Shown here: one piece after another, positions 51,885 to 63,130 of the stretch | Position numbering within the stretch: position 1 is the stretch's first letter | Layout: the number at the start of each line of letters is the position of its first letter | NCBI GenBank assembly: GCA_039105265.1 | Contig: JAPFFF010000014.1 | Coordinates: 2,542,001-2,606,000 of the forward strand | DNA from: Tritrichomonas musculus | Lineage: Eukaryota; Parabasalia; Tritrichomonadida; Tritrichomonadidae | Direction: 5' to 3' | DNA length: 64,000 nucleotides | Program-made: the position numbers and the translations under genes | Notes under the pieces: model-generated | Databases searched by the model: none | What the model was told of the DNA's origin: nothing | The model's input: only the letters and a program-made list of their open reading frames with translations

Positions 51885-53337
51885 TCAAAAAGTATGTTCC
51901 ATAATTTGCTGTGTGGAAATGATGAAGAATTGAAAAAGTAGCTATTGAAAAGAATTATTATTTATAACAATAATTTAAATAAAATTGAAAAAAAAAAGGT
52001 TTCTTTGTTCATCAATTAAATTTAAAAAGTATATCAGCAAGCTCAGATAATAATAATAATTGGGAATTGAAAGAGAATGAATAAGAAAGAATGCTCTTTG
52101 ATTTTGGCTGTTCAACAAGTTTCATCAAATCGAATTCAAAATTCTTTTTCATGATTTTCGATGAAACTCTTAAAATCATCTTAATAAGCCTTTTTCTTCT
52201 TTTCATTCAATTCTCGTGTCTTACTCAAAATTTCTGATAAGAAATCAAAAAGACGAATGACGAGTCGGACTATTTTCTATTTAAACAAATTTGAGAATAG
52301 GAATTGAAATGATCCAAGTATTTGTAAATTTGAAATAACCTCATCATTGTAATTAACTTCCTCTTCACTCTTTGTCACTTTTTCGACATTTCGAATGACT
52401 CTCGATAAGAATGTCTAAAACAGATTGAAAACAGATTTCCAAATACCAACCATAAAAAAAGATAGAGTTTTTATCGTTCTGATTATGAATAACGACTCTT
52501 CTTGCTGTTTTGATATTGATTTCAAAATTAGTTTCAATTTATTCTCTATCTCCTTTTTGGTTTTGATCTGGGGATTGGAATTTATTGTCACTTTTTTCTT
52601 TATTTGGACCTTTTGCTACTTTTTTTGCTGGTGAAAGATTTGACACTTCTTTCAATTATCCGTTTCATGAAATATTGAACCAGAAAATACTGAATCACAA
52701 TTTACAAAGTCGAAAAATTGCCAAATTATAAAATATTGAACTAAAAAATTGTTACATTTCAAAATATATAGGCACAAATTAATTATATTTTTGTGAATGT
52801 TGGTGGTTTTTTATAATCACAGCTGATAATGATACTTGAATGTAACTTTTTTGTTAAGGAAAATAAGAAATTTACATAAATATATTCATGTGATTTTATA
52901 ATTAACAACTTTTATTTAATAGAAAATGAAAGCTCATTCAAAAAAATTTCATCAATAAAAGATTCAAAATAATAATATTTTTTTTTTTCCACAAAATTTA
53001 ATTTAAACAGTAAATTTGTATAATTTACTTGTTAAATTATTCATTTATATGATAAATTCGTTATTCTTAAAACAAAAAAAAAAATTAATAAAAATTTGAT
53101 CAATCTTGAAAAAATTTTATTCATAAAAATGAAATCTGTGACTGTATGAATTGCCACAATACTAAAATCAATAAAAATATTTGAAATGTTTTAAATTTTC
53201 TTATGTTTTTGTATTTTCCGTTACTTAAGGGTAAATTTCAGTTACAAAAGTGAAACAGGCGCATGAAAATCTGCTACATTACATGTGGAGATTATAAGAA
53301 AGGCTTTTACTTCATTTCTTTGATTTAGCATCTAAAA
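51804..53337. other. Intergenic region with a long T-run and unassigned low-quality frames
   Basis: A T-run of about 33 bases lies near 51849-51881. Frames of 60-70 codons at 52012-52206 (-) and 52425-52634 (+) show no recognisable motif and I do not call them genes. 52640-53337 is AT-rich with no coding signal. Confidence 0.5.
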
Positions 53338-55404
53338 TTATTGAATTGATCCAAAGTATTCAAGGGCCGATATTATTAAATAGTTATGATTTGCAGAATT
53401 AGGACCCGTTTGACGAATTCTAATGTATCTATAGAATGTGTCTGCTTTTTGAATTGAAAAAAACTGTGATGCACAGCTGTCATCAAGTGATGTGACGTTG
53501 TTTCTTGTATCCAAAATTGTCCAGTCATTTGAATCAGTATTCGATCCTTCAATCACCCAGTTCATCGGATGATGGTCTCCTTTAGGTTTATTTCTTGATC
53601 TGATAGAATAGACCGATGGACGAACTTTCCTGTAAATGAAATCGTATTTGAGCCATGAATTAGTTTGATTACGTGACACAAAACATGTCTGATTATCATC
53701 AAGATCAACAGCATTCTTCGGATTTCCGAATAAAAAAGAAGAAGAAGTAACATTGACTCTTCCTTTGTCTGAAACATTTCCACCGCATTCTTCTGTCATT
53801 TGATGAATGATTCCTCTAAATAGACCAAATCTAGCAATTGATATATCCAATGTCTCACTCACTTTATTAAATATTTTTTTGGCATCAGATTCAATGCCAC
53901 TGATTTTGCTCGGAATTTGCTGAATAGAATTGTTTGCGTTGTCGCATTTTTGATAAATTTGCACGTTTTTATCTTTGATTTCATTTACTTGATTCTTCAT
54001 ATCTTGCATTTTATTTTGTATTTCGGTATTTGAATTTGATATTTGACGAATATTGTTTTCAATATTTGTGATCTTGCCTGGAATCTGCTGAATTGAATTA
54101 TGCGTACTGTCACATTTTTGATAAATTTGAGTGCTTTTATCTTTGATTTCATTTATTTGATTTACCATATTTTGCATTTCACTGTTCCTATTTGATATTT
54201 GATTCATATTGTTTTCAATATTTGTGATCTTGCCTGGAATCTGCTGAATAGAATTATGCGTACTGTCACATTTTTGATAAATTTGAGTGCTTTTATCTTT
54301 GATTTCATTTACTTGATTTGCCATATCTTGCATTTTGTTTTGTATTCCATTATTTGTATTTGATATTTGATTTATATTGCTTTCAATGCCAATGATCTTA
54401 TCTGAAATTTGCTGGATATTTTTTTCACATTTTTGTAAAGTTTGATTTTGATTATTCTTTAAATCATCAATTTGCCTTACAATACTTTGAATTTTGTTCT
54501 GTGTATCGTTATTATGATTCAATATCAGTTGGATATTGTTTTCAATGCTCTGTATCCTTTCTGAAAGATTTGTAACAAGATTTTTCGTTTCTGTAATTTC
54601 TTTTGTAACATTTTGATTGTTGGATTGAATACTATCAATTTTTGAATCAAAGTAAACTTTAATATCGTTAAAAATTTGAATTTGCTGTCCAAGAAGTTGA
54701 TCTTTAAGATTCGAAACAATATCATTGAACGAATTAAATATTGTTGAATTGATTTTAGGAACAAAACCGAAATGCTCTTCTTTCATAGATATAGATTCTT
54801 TCAATGATTCTTCATTGAGCTTATTACCATCTAAAGTTCCTATAAGAACGCAAATACTTTTCTTCATTTCGTCGCCATTTGCATTACTTTCATTTAAGAT
54901 TTGTTTTATGAATTGATATGCATTTTCATGATTGTTTAAAATACGTTTTTCATGTCGAAAAATGTTGTACAATGTTTGATATGGGATCTTTGAAAGATTA
55001 TTTGGTTGGTATTGAAGATAATAATCTAGATTTTCTGAAATATATAATATGCACAGTTGTTTATCAATATTTTCATTTGTTTTTGCATTTTCAAGCATAG
55101 ATATTTTACAAAACTCATCAAATTCTCGTTTTGAAAGATAATTTTCTAAAATATCATTAAATTCTTTACTTAATTGATAATAATCGTAATAATTATTGGG
55201 ATCAATTGATGGATAGCCTATTTTTTCATTTAAAAAATCTAGGAATATATCGAAATTGGCTCGCGATACTTTGGATTTAATAAAATATTTTTTCGATGAA
55301 ATTAAAGAATCACTAATACTTTCACCAAGCTTTGGAACCCATTTACTATTAAAGTGAAATTTAATTTCCTGGTCATTTAATATAAGAATGTATTCTTCAC
55401 TCAT
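53338..55404 (-). CDS. BTB - coiled coil - F5/8 type C (discoidin) domain protein
   Basis: 688 residues, ATG at 55402-55404 with a TCACTT initiator 12 bases upstream. Residues 1-95 are a divergent BTB domain (EIKFHFNSKWVPKLGESISD), followed to ~180 by a BACK-like helical region. Residues ~230-500 are coiled coil containing about 52-56 residue near-identical repeats (NEIKDKSTQIYQKCDSTHNS then IQQIPGKITNIENN, three to four copies). Residues ~535-688 are an F5/8 type C beta-sandwich: VNVTSSSFLFGNPKNAVDLD, SWLKYDFIYRKVRPSVYSIR, NWVIEGSNTDSNDWTILDTR and YRYIRIRQTGPN. There is no signal peptide. The combination is a large trichomonad family; a ligand-binding cytoplasmic adaptor is the best guess. 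Confidence 0.85.
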   Translation of the reverse strand: MSEEYILILNDQEIKFHFNSKWVPKLGESISDSLISSKKYFIKSKVSRANFDIFLDFLNEKIGYPSIDPNNYYDYYQLSKEFNDILENYLSKREFDEFCKISMLENAKTNENIDKQLCILYISENLDYYLQYQPNNLSKIPYQTLYNIFRHEKRILNNHENAYQFIKQILNESNANGDEMKKSICVLIGTLDGNKLNEESLKESISMKEEHFGFVPKINSTIFNSFNDIVSNLKDQLLGQQIQIFNDIKVYFDSKIDSIQSNNQNVTKEITETKNLVTNLSERIQSIENNIQLILNHNNDTQNKIQSIVRQIDDLKNNQNQTLQKCEKNIQQISDKIIGIESNINQISNTNNGIQNKMQDMANQVNEIKDKSTQIYQKCDSTHNSIQQIPGKITNIENNMNQISNRNSEMQNMVNQINEIKDKSTQIYQKCDSTHNSIQQIPGKITNIENNIRQISNSNTEIQNKMQDMKNQVNEIKDKNVQIYQKCDNANNSIQQIPSKISGIESDAKKIFNKVSETLDISIARFGLFRGIIHQMTEECGGNVSDKGRVNVTSSSFLFGNPKNAVDLDDNQTCFVSRNQTNSWLKYDFIYRKVRPSVYSIRSRNKPKGDHHPMNWVIEGSNTDSNDWTILDTRNNVTSLDDSCASQFFSIQKADTFYRYIRIRQTGPNSANHNYLIISALEYFGSIQ

Positions 55405-56126
55405 TTATAAAGAAGTGATGCCTTGTTATTTTTATGGAAAATTTTAAAATTTTTAAAATTTTAATTATATGGCATGTTTTTTGTGGAAAATTTTTTATTG
55501 AAAATCTATCTTTGGGCATAAATTTATGGTTATAAACATAATTACCTTTTTTTACTTTGGTATATATCCCTATATATAGAAAAACAACAATATTGAAGTT
55601 TTTTTTTTTGAACAAGTTGTATTTAATCTTAAAGTTAAAAGTCATTTATTACCAAAAAAGTCATTGCAATATGTTAAAAAACATAATTTTTATAAAACAA
55701 CTAGCTGGAGATGCAAATCTCATACTTAAACATATTCAGTTTTCCTTTATCAAAGGTTTTTTAGACATTATTTTCTTTCGCAACATAACAATATGAAACA
55801 TTAATGTGATATTAGCCGATTTTGATTAAATCAAGTTTCCTTTTTGACCATAGAGCAAATTTACCTTTTTTGAACAATTTAATCTGTTTTTTTTATGAAA
55901 TTATTTTTCTCAGAAAAAGTTGCTTTTTATTAAATTTTTCAATTATTTATATTATTCATTTACCTAACTATTTTTTATAATATCTTTTTATTTCTCATTT
56001 ATTTATATATAAGAAAATTTAATGTGAGCAAATTATTTTTTTTTAAGCAATAAATTCCTTTTATAACAAGATAAATATATATGAAATAATTGAGAAGAGA
56101 TAAACATTAACAAGGTAGTATAGATA
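55405..56126. other. Divergent intergenic region
   Basis: Apart from the initiator at 55413-55418 it has no gene. It separates two genes read away from each other. No clear Inr precedes the 56127 ATG. Confidence 0.5.
55413..55418 (-). promoter_or_regulatory. TCACTT initiator of the BTB/discoidin gene
   Basis: Perfect TCAYTW motif on the minus strand, 8 bases before the ATG at 55404. Confidence 0.6.
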
Positions 56127-57188
56127 ATGGATGATTATTTGACTACTATGTATAATATGCAAGAAGCAATCCTTTCTTATCTTGATGGAAATGAGGAGGA
56201 TGGCTTTGAAAAAGTTAAAAATCAAATTAATCAACAAAATATTAATGATAAAGATCATGGATTAATAGAAATTCTTCATTTATTAGTGACAATAACTAAT
56301 AATCATTACAGAACTCCCAATTTCTTCACCAAAATCGAACAAATTTTACTTTTTTATAAAGAAAAAATAGAAAAATTTCCAAATTACAGATTATTCAATA
56401 TTTTTAAGAGCAACAAAAGACTACTTCTCTTTTTATTTAATGAAAAGATGATAACGATAGACGATAATATATTTTATTACATAGATTCTTTTCAAGACAA
56501 GAATATTTTTTTTGATTATTTCCTACCTGAAATTATTTCGTTCAAAAACATGAAAACAGATGTCAAAAACATTGAATTATTTAAAGAAAAAAGAAAAATT
56601 GGTGAAAATGATTCAAAAATTTGTGAAATTATACGAAAAGATTCGATTCACGAATTCGTTACATATATTAATCAAACAAACCTCTCAATTGATCAACCAA
56701 TTAAACATTCAATTTTTGAAACCAATTATTTATTAACCAAACGATATTGGGTTGGGTTAATTGAATATGCAGCATTTTTTGGATCAATCAAAATTTTCAA
56801 TTATTTATGCTCTAAAGTTCAAAAACTTGATAAGGATTTGTGGATTTTTGCGGTTCATTCAAATAAAGCGCAAATGATTCATCTTCTTGAAGAATACGAT
56901 AACAGACTTGAAGAAGATAAAGAATTATTGAATGAATGCTTAAATGAATCATTTTTATGCCATCATCAGCAAATCACAAATTATTTACTACAAACATATT
57001 TTAAAGGACAAACTATAAAGATGAGTTTGAAATCTTTCAATTATTATTATTTACAAAATAATATAGAATTTGATCAATATTTCGCTTTGTTATGCAAATA
57101 TGATTATTTTGCTTTGGTTAAACTTTTACTTGAAACGACTGGTGTTGATTTATCTTCAAAAAAAATTAAATTAAAGTTTTTTTTATAA
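56127..57188 (+). CDS. Ankyrin/DUF3447 protein, N-terminal part
   Basis: 353 residues, ATG at 56127. It shows the typical start of trichomonad ankyrin proteins: a helical N-terminal region (LIEILHLLVTITNNHYRTPN), a short acidic stretch, then a DUF3447 block (VGLIEYAAFFGSIKIFNYLC) and the beginning of the repeat region (FALVKLLLETTGVDLSSKK). The frame stops at 57188 at a repeat boundary, and further ankyrin units continue downstream to 60533 after short spacers, so this is probably only the first exon or intact part of a longer gene. Confidence 0.75.
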   Translation: MDDYLTTMYNMQEAILSYLDGNEEDGFEKVKNQINQQNINDKDHGLIEILHLLVTITNNHYRTPNFFTKIEQILLFYKEKIEKFPNYRLFNIFKSNKRLLLFLFNEKMITIDDNIFYYIDSFQDKNIFFDYFLPEIISFKNMKTDVKNIELFKEKRKIGENDSKICEIIRKDSIHEFVTYINQTNLSIDQPIKHSIFETNYLLTKRYWVGLIEYAAFFGSIKIFNYLCSKVQKLDKDLWIFAVHSNKAQMIHLLEEYDNRLEEDKELLNECLNESFLCHHQQITNYLLQTYFKGQTIKMSLKSFNYYYLQNNIEFDQYFALLCKYDYFALVKLLLETTGVDLSSKKIKLKFFL

Positions 57189-57989
57189 TGTTTTAATTTT
57201 TCTATTTTTAATAACGCTGTGTTGCAAATTGCCACCAATTTTGGAAATTTAGAAATGGTTCAATATTTATTATCTTTACCAGGAATTGAAATAAATCATG
57301 TTGTTATTTTATTTTTATTTTTTAAAATAATATTTCGTTAAGTGATGATGAAGAAGAAGAAGATGAAGATGAAGATTATGGATGGAACTCACATAATCAA
57401 AGAAATAAGTATTCAGCATTATATATAGCAGTTAAGGAAGGGAATATAGATATTGTTAAACTTTTATTATCTTACCCCGATATTGATTTAGATACCGAAA
57501 TAAACAGAAATATTTTTAATTAAATGCTTTTTTAAATTATATTTTTACATGAATTGTTTACATAGAACTTCATATTCTGGAATGTGCAGCTGAATATGGA
57601 AATGTTGAAATTTTAAAACTATTATTATCCAAAAAGAAATTTGATAAATATGATAATTATTTCCCTCTTTGTGTATTGATACGTAATGCTATTGAAGTCA
57701 ATAATTTTGAAATTTGTAAAATTTTATTATCAATGCCAGATTATGATATTAATGATCAATTTATTTTTATTAAGTAATTTATAGAATTTTTATGCTTTAT
57801 GTTTCATGATGTTGACGTTTTTATTTAATGAAACTCCATTGTTTACTGCAGTAAAATGTGAAAGAATTGATATCATTAAATTTTTATTGTCAAACCCCCA
57901 AATAGATGTTAACAAAACAAATATTGACCTTTTCATATTTGAATCAGATTTTAATTTAAAAATTTGAATAATATTTATATTCAACTATT

Positions 57990-58800
57990 TCAACCCAATT
58001 TGTATTCAATTATTTTAATAGAATTTATATTCAACAATTGAAATTACATTTGTATTCATTTTTTTAATGACGTTTTTATTTAATTATGAAATAACATTTT
58101 ATATTCATTTTTTTTTTAATTACGTTTTTATTTAATTACGAAATAACATTTTGTATTCATTTGTTTTAATAGAATTTTAATTCAACAATTGAAATGGTAT
58201 TTTGCATTCATTTATTTTAATAGAATTTTAATTCAACAATTGAAATGGCATTTTGCATTCATTTATTTTAATAGAATTTTAATTCAACAATTGAAATGGC
58301 ATTTCATATTCATTTATTTTAATAGAATTTTAATTCAACAATTGAAATGGTATTTTGCATTCATTTATTTTAATATAATTTTAATTCAACAATTGAAATG
58401 GTATTTTGCATTCATTTATTTTAATATAATTTATATTCAACAATTGAAATGGCATTTCATATTCATTTTTTTTTTTTAATGGCGTTTTTATTTAATTATG
58501 AAATGGCATTTTATATTCATTTGTTTTAATAGAATTTTAATTCAACAATTGAAATGGCATTTCATATTCATTTATTTTAATAGAATTTTAATTCAACAAT
58601 TGAAATGGTATTTTGCATTCATTTATTTTAATATAATTTTAATTCAACAATTGAAATGGTATTTTGCATTCATTTATTTTAATATAATTTTAATTCAACA
58701 ATTGAAATCGCATTTTATATTCATTTGTTTTAATAGAATTTTAATTCAACAATTGAAATAGCATTTTGTAATCATCAATTTTAATAGAATTTTAATTCAA
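57990..58800 (+). repeat. 51-base minisatellite inside an ankyrin spacer
   Basis: About 14 units of CAACAATTGAAATGGCATTT plus TTTTAATAGAATTTTAATT, mostly exactly 51 bases. Because 51 is a multiple of three, the array stays open for 264-291 bases and would encode 17-residue repeats, but it lies between two ankyrin islands and is probably non-coding. Confidence 0.85.
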
Positions 58801-59939
58801 ATTCTTTAATTTCTCAATTTTTTCTCAAGCATTAATATGAAATTTAAATTGAAAATTTTTAATTAGAATTTTGATTTGATTTTTTCATTCAATTTGAAAT
58901 ACAATATTATAATGAAATTACATATCATATATATTTTTATATAATTTTTATAATAATTTTTAATCTCATTTGAATAATTAAATATTTTAATCCAATTTTT
59001 AACAATGAATTCATTACATTCCATAAGCATAATTTTACATGACACCATTACAAGTTGCTATAGAAATAGGAAATTTAAAAATAGTTCAACTTTTATTAGC
59101 ACATCCAAATATTGATGTCAATTATGTATCAATTTCAAGTCAAACATTTATCATATTTTGAATATATTTTGAATATTCAAAATATATTATTTTAATCAGA
59201 TTTATTTTTTATATTTTATTTTGATGCATTAAATTTGGCTGTGAAAAAAGGAAATTTCAAAATTGTTAAACTTTTATATGATCATCCCAAATTCGTGTTC
59301 TCACAGTGCATTAAATCAGCTGTACTTAGTTCTAATTTAGAAATGGTTAAATTTATATTATCTGATCAAAGAACCAATGTGTCTGGTTCTAAATGTACAC
59401 CATTACAAATAGCTATTGAAAATGGATCTTTAGCAATTATTGAATTATTATTGTCTCATCCTACAATAGATCTACACGTTTTCAATTTAATATTATTTAA
59501 TCATGTTTTTATACTTTTTTTTTTAATGAAATTACATATTTTTTATTTTTTATATAGAAGCCATTAAACTTGCATTTGAGAAAAATAATACAAAAATTAT
59601 TGATTTAATATTATCACATCCACAGATGGATGCAGAATTGCGAGTTTTAAAATGCAATTTTTAATGAAATTATATTTCTTATAGCTGTTGAAATGAATAA
59701 CTTGGATATGGTTAAATTTTTAATATCTTTACCTTTTGATAATACAATTAATGACATGTACATTTATTAACCAAAAATTCCAATCAAATTATTTTTTTTT
59801 ATTTTATGAATTTCCATTGCATATAGCATTAAATTACGGAAACATAGATATGTTTAAGCTTTTACTATCTTGGCCTAAAATAGATATCAATGAACATATT
59901 TAAAAATACTTATTTGATTTGTAGCGCTTCTCATAAATT

Positions 59940-60200
59940 ATTTAAATGATATTTTATGCTAATAATTTAAATTACATTTCTTATCACTAATTTAAATTAC
60001 ATTTCATATCACTAATATAAATGAAATTTCATATCACTAATATAAATGACATTTCATATCACTAATATAAATGACATTTTATGCTAATAATTTAAATGAC
60101 ATTTCATATCACTAATATAAATGATATTTTATGCTAATAATTTAAATGACATTTCATATCACTAATATAAATGATATTTTATGCTAATAATTTAAATAGA
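59940..60200 (+). repeat. Minisatellite inside a second ankyrin spacer
   Basis: About ten units of 24-27 bases alternating between ATTTCATATCACTAATATAA and ATTTTATGCTAATAATTTAA types, between ankyrin islands at 59902 and 60253. Confidence 0.8.
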
Positions 60201-60533
60201 CTAATTAGCATTAATACTTTGAATCATATTTGAAAATAACTTTTTTTTATAGGAACATTTTCATTCTTATACTCAAAAAACACCATTGCATGTTGCTGTA
60301 CTAAAAGAAAATACAGAAATCGTTAAAATTTTACTATCACATCCAAAAATCGATGTAAACATCATAGATATTTATGAACAGTCACTTTTTAATGTCATTT
60401 CCACTCATTTATATAAATCACAATATTAAATATTAATGTTTTTTACAAAACTCCAATGCAATATGCTTTTGAAACGAGAAATGAAGAAATAATTCTACTT
60501 ATTACTAATCATATTTTTAGCACAAACCATTAA

Positions 60534-61058
60534 TGGGATGAAATATATCTCTATTAAATTAATAAACTTTTCAATATTCTTTTAATTATTATTATTATTA
60601 TTTTGTTAATACAATGTTTGTGTTTACTTTTTTGAATATTATTATTAAGTTCATTTGATTATTGAAATAAAGACCTTTGATATAGAGCACTTTGCTAAAT
60701 ATGAAAAAAAAAAACAAGGAAGCAAAATGAGTGGACACCAACTTTCTGGTATTAAATTTCTGACTCGTCGCTGTTTTGAAAAGATTGAATAGCATTTGAA
60801 AAGAAAATTTGATAAAATTTTAATAATGAAATTGACCTCAATATACTCACTTATCTTTTTCAACGAAAGATTCTAATTATTGCAACGGAAATTTACTTGA
60901 ATAGAAAAATGCAAAATTTTGAAATAAGAAGGCTTGTTATTTTGAGAATCGATATCAAAAACGTCACTTTTTTGCATTTGATACTCGATTATCAGTTTAA
61001 AAATCCGATATTGAGATTATCGATTATTATGATATTAGATATGACATGTGATATAAAA
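60534..61058. other. Gene-free AT-rich region
   Basis: A possible short remnant near 60718-60790 (MSGHQLSGIKFLTRRCFEKI on the + strand) cannot be assigned. Nothing else is supported. Confidence 0.45.
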
Positions 61059-61092
61059 ATAATTGTAAACTTGATATCAAGTTTACAATTAT
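61059..61092. other. 34-base perfect palindrome
   Basis: ATAATTGTAAACTTGAT is followed directly by its exact reverse complement. There is no spacer. It may form a cruciform; function unknown. Confidence 0.8.
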
Positions 61093-61147
61093 AATTGGCA
61101 TTTGTGATTTTAAAATATTTAAAAATGAATAATATGATATATTGATA

Positions 61148-61243
61148 TAGCATCTTGTTAAGTCCAAATGTCACTCTTATTTGGTGAAAATTTTCTATTA
61201 AAAGGCCAAATAAAAAATGGAATTTGGACTTAAGAAGATGCTA
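61148..61243. mobile_element. 96-base MITE with 22-base inverted ends
   Basis: TAGCATCTTGTTAAGTCCAA at the left and the inverse of TAGCATCTTCTTAAGTCCAA at the right differ at one base. TA dinucleotides stand next to both ends. It is too short to encode anything. Confidence 0.65.
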
Positions 61244-61597
61244 TATATATTGATGTTTATTTCAAGATTAAAATCAAAAAATACATTGTTTTTTATGAAA
61301 TATTTGAAATTAAATTACGATAATATATTTATCAAAAAGTTTAATTGAAAATTCTGATTTCAAAAGCTTTGAAAAAAAAATTTTCTCTTGAATCGATCTC
61401 GAGAATCAATGAATATTTATTTATCAATATCAAAGAGTTGATCAATTATCGATCTCGAGAATCGGAGAATAACAATCTTAGAAATATGTTTTATAAAAAT
61501 TTTTTATCATTCATATCTTTTTCAACTCCATCTATTAGTTCGAATTTGCTTTTTTGATGAATTAAATGATTTCAGTGAATAAAGACCGATCACATGA

Positions 61598-61955
61598 GTC
61601 AGTTGACCAGCATATATTTTTTTCAATTCAGAATGAAGAAAAGAACGACACCTAATGACTAAACATCGACTTATTTGTCATAATTCGTGCTTTATTTCAA
61701 AAGTAATGGGGCCATATATTTTAGAGTTCTATTTCAGGCTGTTTTAGATTGAGTCTGATTTTCTGCATTGACGTAGCAAGAAATACCAAAGTCCCTCACT
61801 TTCACGTAACATACCTCATCTCATAAGATATTTTCTGGTTTCAGGTCTCGGTGAATCAAACTTTCTACGCGAGACGCCTCCATTCCATTGCAAATTTCTA
61901 CCCAATCAACAAACTTTTTCTGTATCATTCATGCTACCAATAAGCACAAATGTTT
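61598..61955 (-). pseudogene. Protein-kinase fragment (catalytic and activation segments)
   Basis: The minus strand reads in one frame KFVDWVEICNGMEASRVESL, IHRDLKPENIL, VKVRDFGISCYVNAENQTQS, then LKYMAPL and DV.SLGVVLFFIL. HRDLKPEN and DFG motifs are present. At least six stops lie in the frame and both ends are missing. A TA-flanked element (61968-62392) is inserted just past its upper end. Confidence 0.7.
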
Positions 61956-61967
61956 TATTATAAAGTA

Positions 61968-62392
61968 CAGAAAAGGATTCAAATGTGAAAATGGATTTAA
62001 ATGTGATCGGAAAATTTTTAAAATTTTTAAGAATTTTTTATTTATTTTTTATTTTTCTTTAGATACAAAGACTTTGGTAATAAATGAAATATATCAATAT
62101 GTTAAGCACTTAATAGTTGATATAAACAAATATAGCATTCGAACCAAAAATTGAAATTTTAGCATTTTTTCTATTGCTGAAGATGAAAAAATAAAATCGA
62201 AATATCGGATTATTTGGATTATTGTTTCCATATTGAATCATATATGTCGCTTCTATATGTATTATTGCATAATAAACAAAAGAAAATTATAACTCTTTAT
62301 GCTAACATTTTTGAGAAAAATCGAAATTTTGATTTTTAATGTACGTTTTCCGATCACATTTAAATCCATTTTCACATTTGAATCCTTTTCTG
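61968..62392. mobile_element. 425 bp MITE with ~48 bp TIRs and TA duplication
   Basis: TIRs begin CAGAAAAGGATTCAAATGTG and contain GGATTTAAATGTGATCGGAA; left about 61968-62015, right about 62345-62392. TA flanks both sides (61966-61967 and 62393-62394). It has no coding content and CAG termini, like the elements at 4713 and 40451. Confidence 0.8.
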
Positions 62393-62657
62393 TATTATCA
62401 TCAAAAAATATTTAAATTAGAATCTGAATCCAAATTAATGTACAAAATATTTTGAAATTAAATTTAAATAATACAAGTGCATTCCATCTTTCTTTTATTC
62501 AGTAGCATTGTAAATAATTAATTTGGTATGTATTTTGTGCTGAAAGTTCATTAAAGGTTGCGTTAAACTTTAGGCAAAACAGTTCAAATAAATGAAATGA
62601 TAAATCAGAAAAAAGTTATTTAATAAAATCTTTATGTTATAAGAATTATTACTTTTA

Positions 62658-63130
62658 TCATTCAATTAATGATAATTCACTATCTCTTTTCTTCAAAAGT
62701 GAATAATTAATGCCATCAACCAGGTCATATGAGTTTTCCCTCATTAAATTCAATATCTCTTCGAATGAAGGACGCTTTGAAGGTGAGTATTCTAGGCACA
62801 TCGAAATGAGCTTAATGCAAAAAGGAGATATCTTTTTTGATGGGGAAGGGAGTTCAGCTGGTTTTCCAATCATTTTGTCCTCAATTATTTTGTTGAAATT
62901 CAATTTGTTTGATTGGAATTTCTTCTGAATTTTGAATACTCATTGAAATTTTATCACAAAATTGTAAGATGTATTCAAAAACTTGGCTATCAGGACACTT
63001 TTCTTTTGGCAAAAGACTTCTTAAGTAAGTAAAAAGAGTGGAGCTGACTGTAACGATATCAATTCCTGTAACTTTTTCATGCTTGTAGAATTTTGTACAA
63101 CGAAGTGATGAATGGAGGAAAATTGGCAAT
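62658..63130 (-). pseudogene. Protein-kinase C-lobe fragment
   Basis: Two overlapping minus-strand frames. 63129-62881 encodes PIFLHSSLRCTKFYKHEKVT and GIDIVTVSSTLFTYLRSLLP (activation segment to helix F). 62903-62658 encodes SPFCIKLISMCLEYSPSKRP SFEEILNLMRENSYDLVDGI, the end of a TKL-like kinase. One frameshift joins them, and the N-lobe is absent. It is a different copy from 61598-61955, because the order of kinase parts on the strand is inverted between the two. Confidence 0.65.

Larger units (their letters stand above)
57222..60533 (+). pseudogene. Ankyrin units separated by AT-rich spacers (continuation of the 56127 gene)
   Basis: At least eleven islands of good ankyrin sequence follow in order on the + strand: about 57222-57310 (IATNFGNLEMVQYLLSLPGI), 57340-57523, 57566-57775 (two units), 57829-57965, 59043-59160 (TPLQVAIEIGNLKIVQLLLA), 59225-59480 (three units), 59562-59663, 59684-59769, 59815-59902, 60253-60428 (TPLHVAVLKENTEIVKILLS) and 60440-60533. 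None has an internal stop. Each ends after the DVN/DIN turn and is followed by an AT-rich spacer with stops. Several spacers end in T-rich sequence plus TATAG or ACATAG just before the next island (57565, 59561, 59683, 60251), like 3' splice sites, but GT donors are not consistent. Either an intron-rich gene or an orderly decayed one. Confidence 0.55.

Noticed and set aside
52012-52634. Frames of 64 and 69 codons
   Set aside because: No recognisable motif, hydrophobic low-complexity translation and no initiator motif.
58189-58761. Two 87-96 codon frames with 17-residue repeats
   Set aside because: They are the direct result of a 51-base minisatellite between ankyrin islands.
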